NCBI GenBank assembly: GCA_018240245.1
Contig: JAFEGD010000124.1
Coordinates: forward strand, 1 to 48,712
Reading direction: 5' to 3'
Length of the DNA: 48,712 nt
Source of the DNA: Spirochaetota bacterium
GTDB lineage: Bacteria; Spirochaetota; Leptospiria; Turneriellales; Turneriellaceae
Part shown: positions 47,416 through 48,712 of the stretch, piece after piece
Position numbering within the stretch: the stretch's first letter is position 1
Layout: each line of letters starts with the position of its first letter
Position numbers and translations under genes: made by a program
Notes under the pieces: generated by a model
The model's input: the letters and a program-made list of their open reading frames with translations, nothing else
The model's database searches: none
What the model was told of the DNA's origin: nothing

Positions 47416-48455
47416 TTAGAACCGGGCTTCTCGCGAGTATATATATCTTGGCTTTGTCGAGCCTTGCCGCCAACACGCCCGCCGCTGCGCCAGCGGCGAA
47501 AGCGGGTGTTCCTGCCGCACATGTGCCGCCGTTACCGAATGCAGATTTGCACGCTCCGGCTTCAGTGGCTGCGTCGACTGGCGCGAATCACGAAGAGGCG
47601 TTTAGTTTTGCTGCAACTATTGCGCACCACTTATCCGATGCGCCGCTATGGAAGCTCGAGCTTGCGGGTTACGACATCTCTATCACTAAGCGCGTGGTGA
47701 TGATGTTTATTGTCGTCACATTGTTGCTTCTCATACTAATTCCAACCGCACGGAGCATTGCAAAAGATCCTTATAAAAAACCGTCGCGCTTTACCGGTAT
47801 CGTCGAAGTCTTTGTTAATTTCATCCGCAACGACGTGGCGCATGCGAGTCTCGGCCATCATTCGCATCCTTACGAGCCTTTCTTGCTCACGACATTCTTC
47901 TTTATTTTATTCTCCAACCTATTAGGATTGATTCCTTCTTTAGGCGAGATTTACGTAACGGTTGGCCAAGCGTTCGGTTTCGTGCATGCGCACGCGGGGC
48001 ACGATTCGCTGCAATTGCCGTTAGCTGAAAAGCTGTGGCCGGGCATGACGGCGACAGGCGATATCGGCGTTACGGCGACCTTGGCAACGATTGCGTTCTT
48101 GGTAATTATTATCGCAGGCTTTGCGCATCAGGGTGCGCTATTTCTCGTAAATATCGTGCCGCGCGGAATCCCATTTCTGCTCTGGCCGATTATGTGGCCG
48201 ATCGAGTTCATCGGTCTTTTTACCAAGCCATTTGCGCTCGCGATTCGTCTTTTAGCGAATATGACGGCAGGCCACATGATTATCTTGGTGCTCCTCGGCT
48301 TTATTTTTCAATTTCAATCGTACGTGATTGCTCCCATCAGCGTGGTGGGCGCGGTTGCAATCTACATGCTCGAGCTTTTTGTAGCGTTATTGCAGGCGTA
48401 CATTTTCACGTTCTTGACATCGTTATTTATTTCGCAAGTACAACATAGGCATTAA
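47412..48455 (+). CDS. atpB: F0F1 ATP synthase subunit a
   Basis: The stator membrane subunit that conducts protons to the c-ring. From the ATG at 47412 it has 347 residues. It begins with a signal-like segment and a periplasmic Ala/Pro-rich extension of about 60 residues that includes AHHLSDAPLWKLELAGYDISITK. The membrane part shows FTGIVEVFVNFIRNDVAHASLG, the EPFLLTTFFFILFSNLLGLIPS region and the essential arginine in AIRLLANMTAGHMI. The long N-terminus is typical of spirochaete and Bacteroidetes-type a subunits. The gene follows the AtpI-like gene and precedes atpE, the normal order. Confidence 0.93.
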   Translation: MIRTGLLASIYILALSSLAANTPAAAPAAKAGVPAAHVPPLPNADLHAPASVAASTGANHEEAFSFAATIAHHLSDAPLWKLELAGYDISITKRVVMMFIVVTLLLLILIPTARSIAKDPYKKPSRFTGIVEVFVNFIRNDVAHASLGHHSHPYEPFLLTTFFFILFSNLLGLIPSLGEIYVTVGQAFGFVHAHAGHDSLQLPLAEKLWPGMTATGDIGVTATLATIAFLVIIIAGFAHQGALFLVNIVPRGIPFLLWPIMWPIEFIGLFTKPFALAIRLLANMTAGHMIILVLLGFIFQFQSYVIAPISVVGAVAIYMLELFVALLQAYIFTFLTSLFISQVQHRH

Positions 48456-48472
48456 AAACTAAGGAGAAAAAT

Positions 48473-48703
48473 ATGGGATCAATTATCGCAATCGGAGCAG
48501 GTATCGCAGCAGGCCTTGCCGTTTTCGGCGCAGGTTTGGGCATCGGACGCATCGGTGGTGCGGCGGCAGAAGGCGTTAGCCGTCAGCCAGAAGCGGCAAA
48601 CAAGATTCAAACTGCGATGATCATCGCGGCGGCCTTGATCGAAGGTGTGGCGTTGTTCGCACTCGTCATCGCTTTCTTGATGCTCGACAAGATTAAGGTC
48701 TGA
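48473..48703 (+). CDS. atpE: F0F1 ATP synthase subunit c
   Basis: The proteolipid ring subunit, 76 residues with two helices: IIAIGAGIAAGLAVFGAGLGIG and TAMIIAAALIEGVALFALVIAFLM. The essential carboxylate is the Glu in ALIEGVALF. The loop RQPEA is conserved. The positions that bind sodium in Ilyobacter-type c subunits (Gln and Ser in the Q...ES pattern) are Ile and Gly here, so proton use is expected. It has a strong ribosome-binding site (AAGGAGAAAA) and lies 17 bases after atpB. More ATP synthase genes are expected beyond the right edge. Confidence 0.95.
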   Translation: MGSIIAIGAGIAAGLAVFGAGLGIGRIGGAAAEGVSRQPEAANKIQTAMIIAAALIEGVALFALVIAFLMLDKIKV

Positions 48704-48712
48704 TTTCGTAAG

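Noticed and set aside
1..48712. tRNA, rRNA or other structured RNA genes
   Set aside because: No T-arm or anticodon-arm pattern, rRNA sequence or tmRNA/SRP signature was recognised on either strand; only palindromes were found.

Overview
The window looks like chromosomal DNA from a spirochaete of the order Leptospirales, perhaps a Turneriella- or Leptospira-like organism. This is an inference from gene content, not a search. The hints are at least twelve lipoproteins with loose spirochaete-type lipoboxes (ending SCR, ACK, GCR, ACN, QCS), an FGE-like lipoprotein whose C-terminal half resembles the Leptospira LIC_10091 family, several STAS-domain proteins and a double-membrane gene set (TolC, RND pump, LpoB-like protein). 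There are no rRNA or tRNA genes, insertion sequences, prophage genes or CRISPR arrays. Genes are tightly packed and no gene-free stretch exceeds 300 bases.

Layout: 1-2.15 kb (minus) holds an ECF sigma factor, its zinc-finger anti-sigma factor, a STAS protein and the start of a VanY-like carboxypeptidase. 2.2-8.1 kb (plus) is a CzcCBA-type metal efflux operon with an extra barrel-like gene between adaptor and pump, followed by serA and a membrane protein. 10.8-13 kb (minus) carries STAS, trpB and ispF. 13.1-17.9 kb is the rimP-nusA-infB-rbfA operon, with a factor-independent terminator in its leader and an apparent one-base frameshift in infB. 17.9-19.5 kb encodes a fusion of cytochrome-b-like membrane domain, 2Fe-2S ferredoxin and class III nucleotide cyclase. 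19.7-31 kb (mostly plus) carries metH, a class D beta-lactamase, a barrel protein, a lipase-like lipoprotein, an OmpA-like lipoprotein, the FGE-like lipoprotein and an M16 peptidase. 31-38 kb (minus) runs tadA-alr-S41 peptidase-amidase/beta-lactamase fusion, then a small membrane protein, a Xer recombinase and an overlapping AbiEii-type toxin-antitoxin pair. 38.2-48.7 kb holds TetR and Lrp regulators, a TPR lipoprotein, a VOC protein, a COG3014/LpoB pair, lpd, secreted proteins and the start of the ATP synthase operon (atpI-like, atpB, atpE).

The most unusual signal is structural. From about 11 to 45 kb the sequence is studded with long, nearly perfect inverted repeats. Some are intergenic, with stems of 20 and 23 bp. 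Others lie in frame inside metH and lpd, where they encode short peptide insertions or occupy surface loops. One family (core GCTATGGA-NN-TCCATAGC) occurs twice in metH, once downstream of the beta-lactamase gene and once, with one mismatch, in lpd. Two longer multi-hairpin intergenic elements (39.55 and 44.54 kb) share a framework but carry different hairpins. The in-gene copies recall the Rickettsia palindromic elements that insert in frame in proteins. Other hairpins cover the start regions of metH, the COG3014 gene and rimP and could act on expression.

Cell-wall functions recur through the window: VanY-like carboxypeptidase, OXA-type beta-lactamase, amidase/beta-lactamase fusion, alanine racemase and LpoB-like activator.
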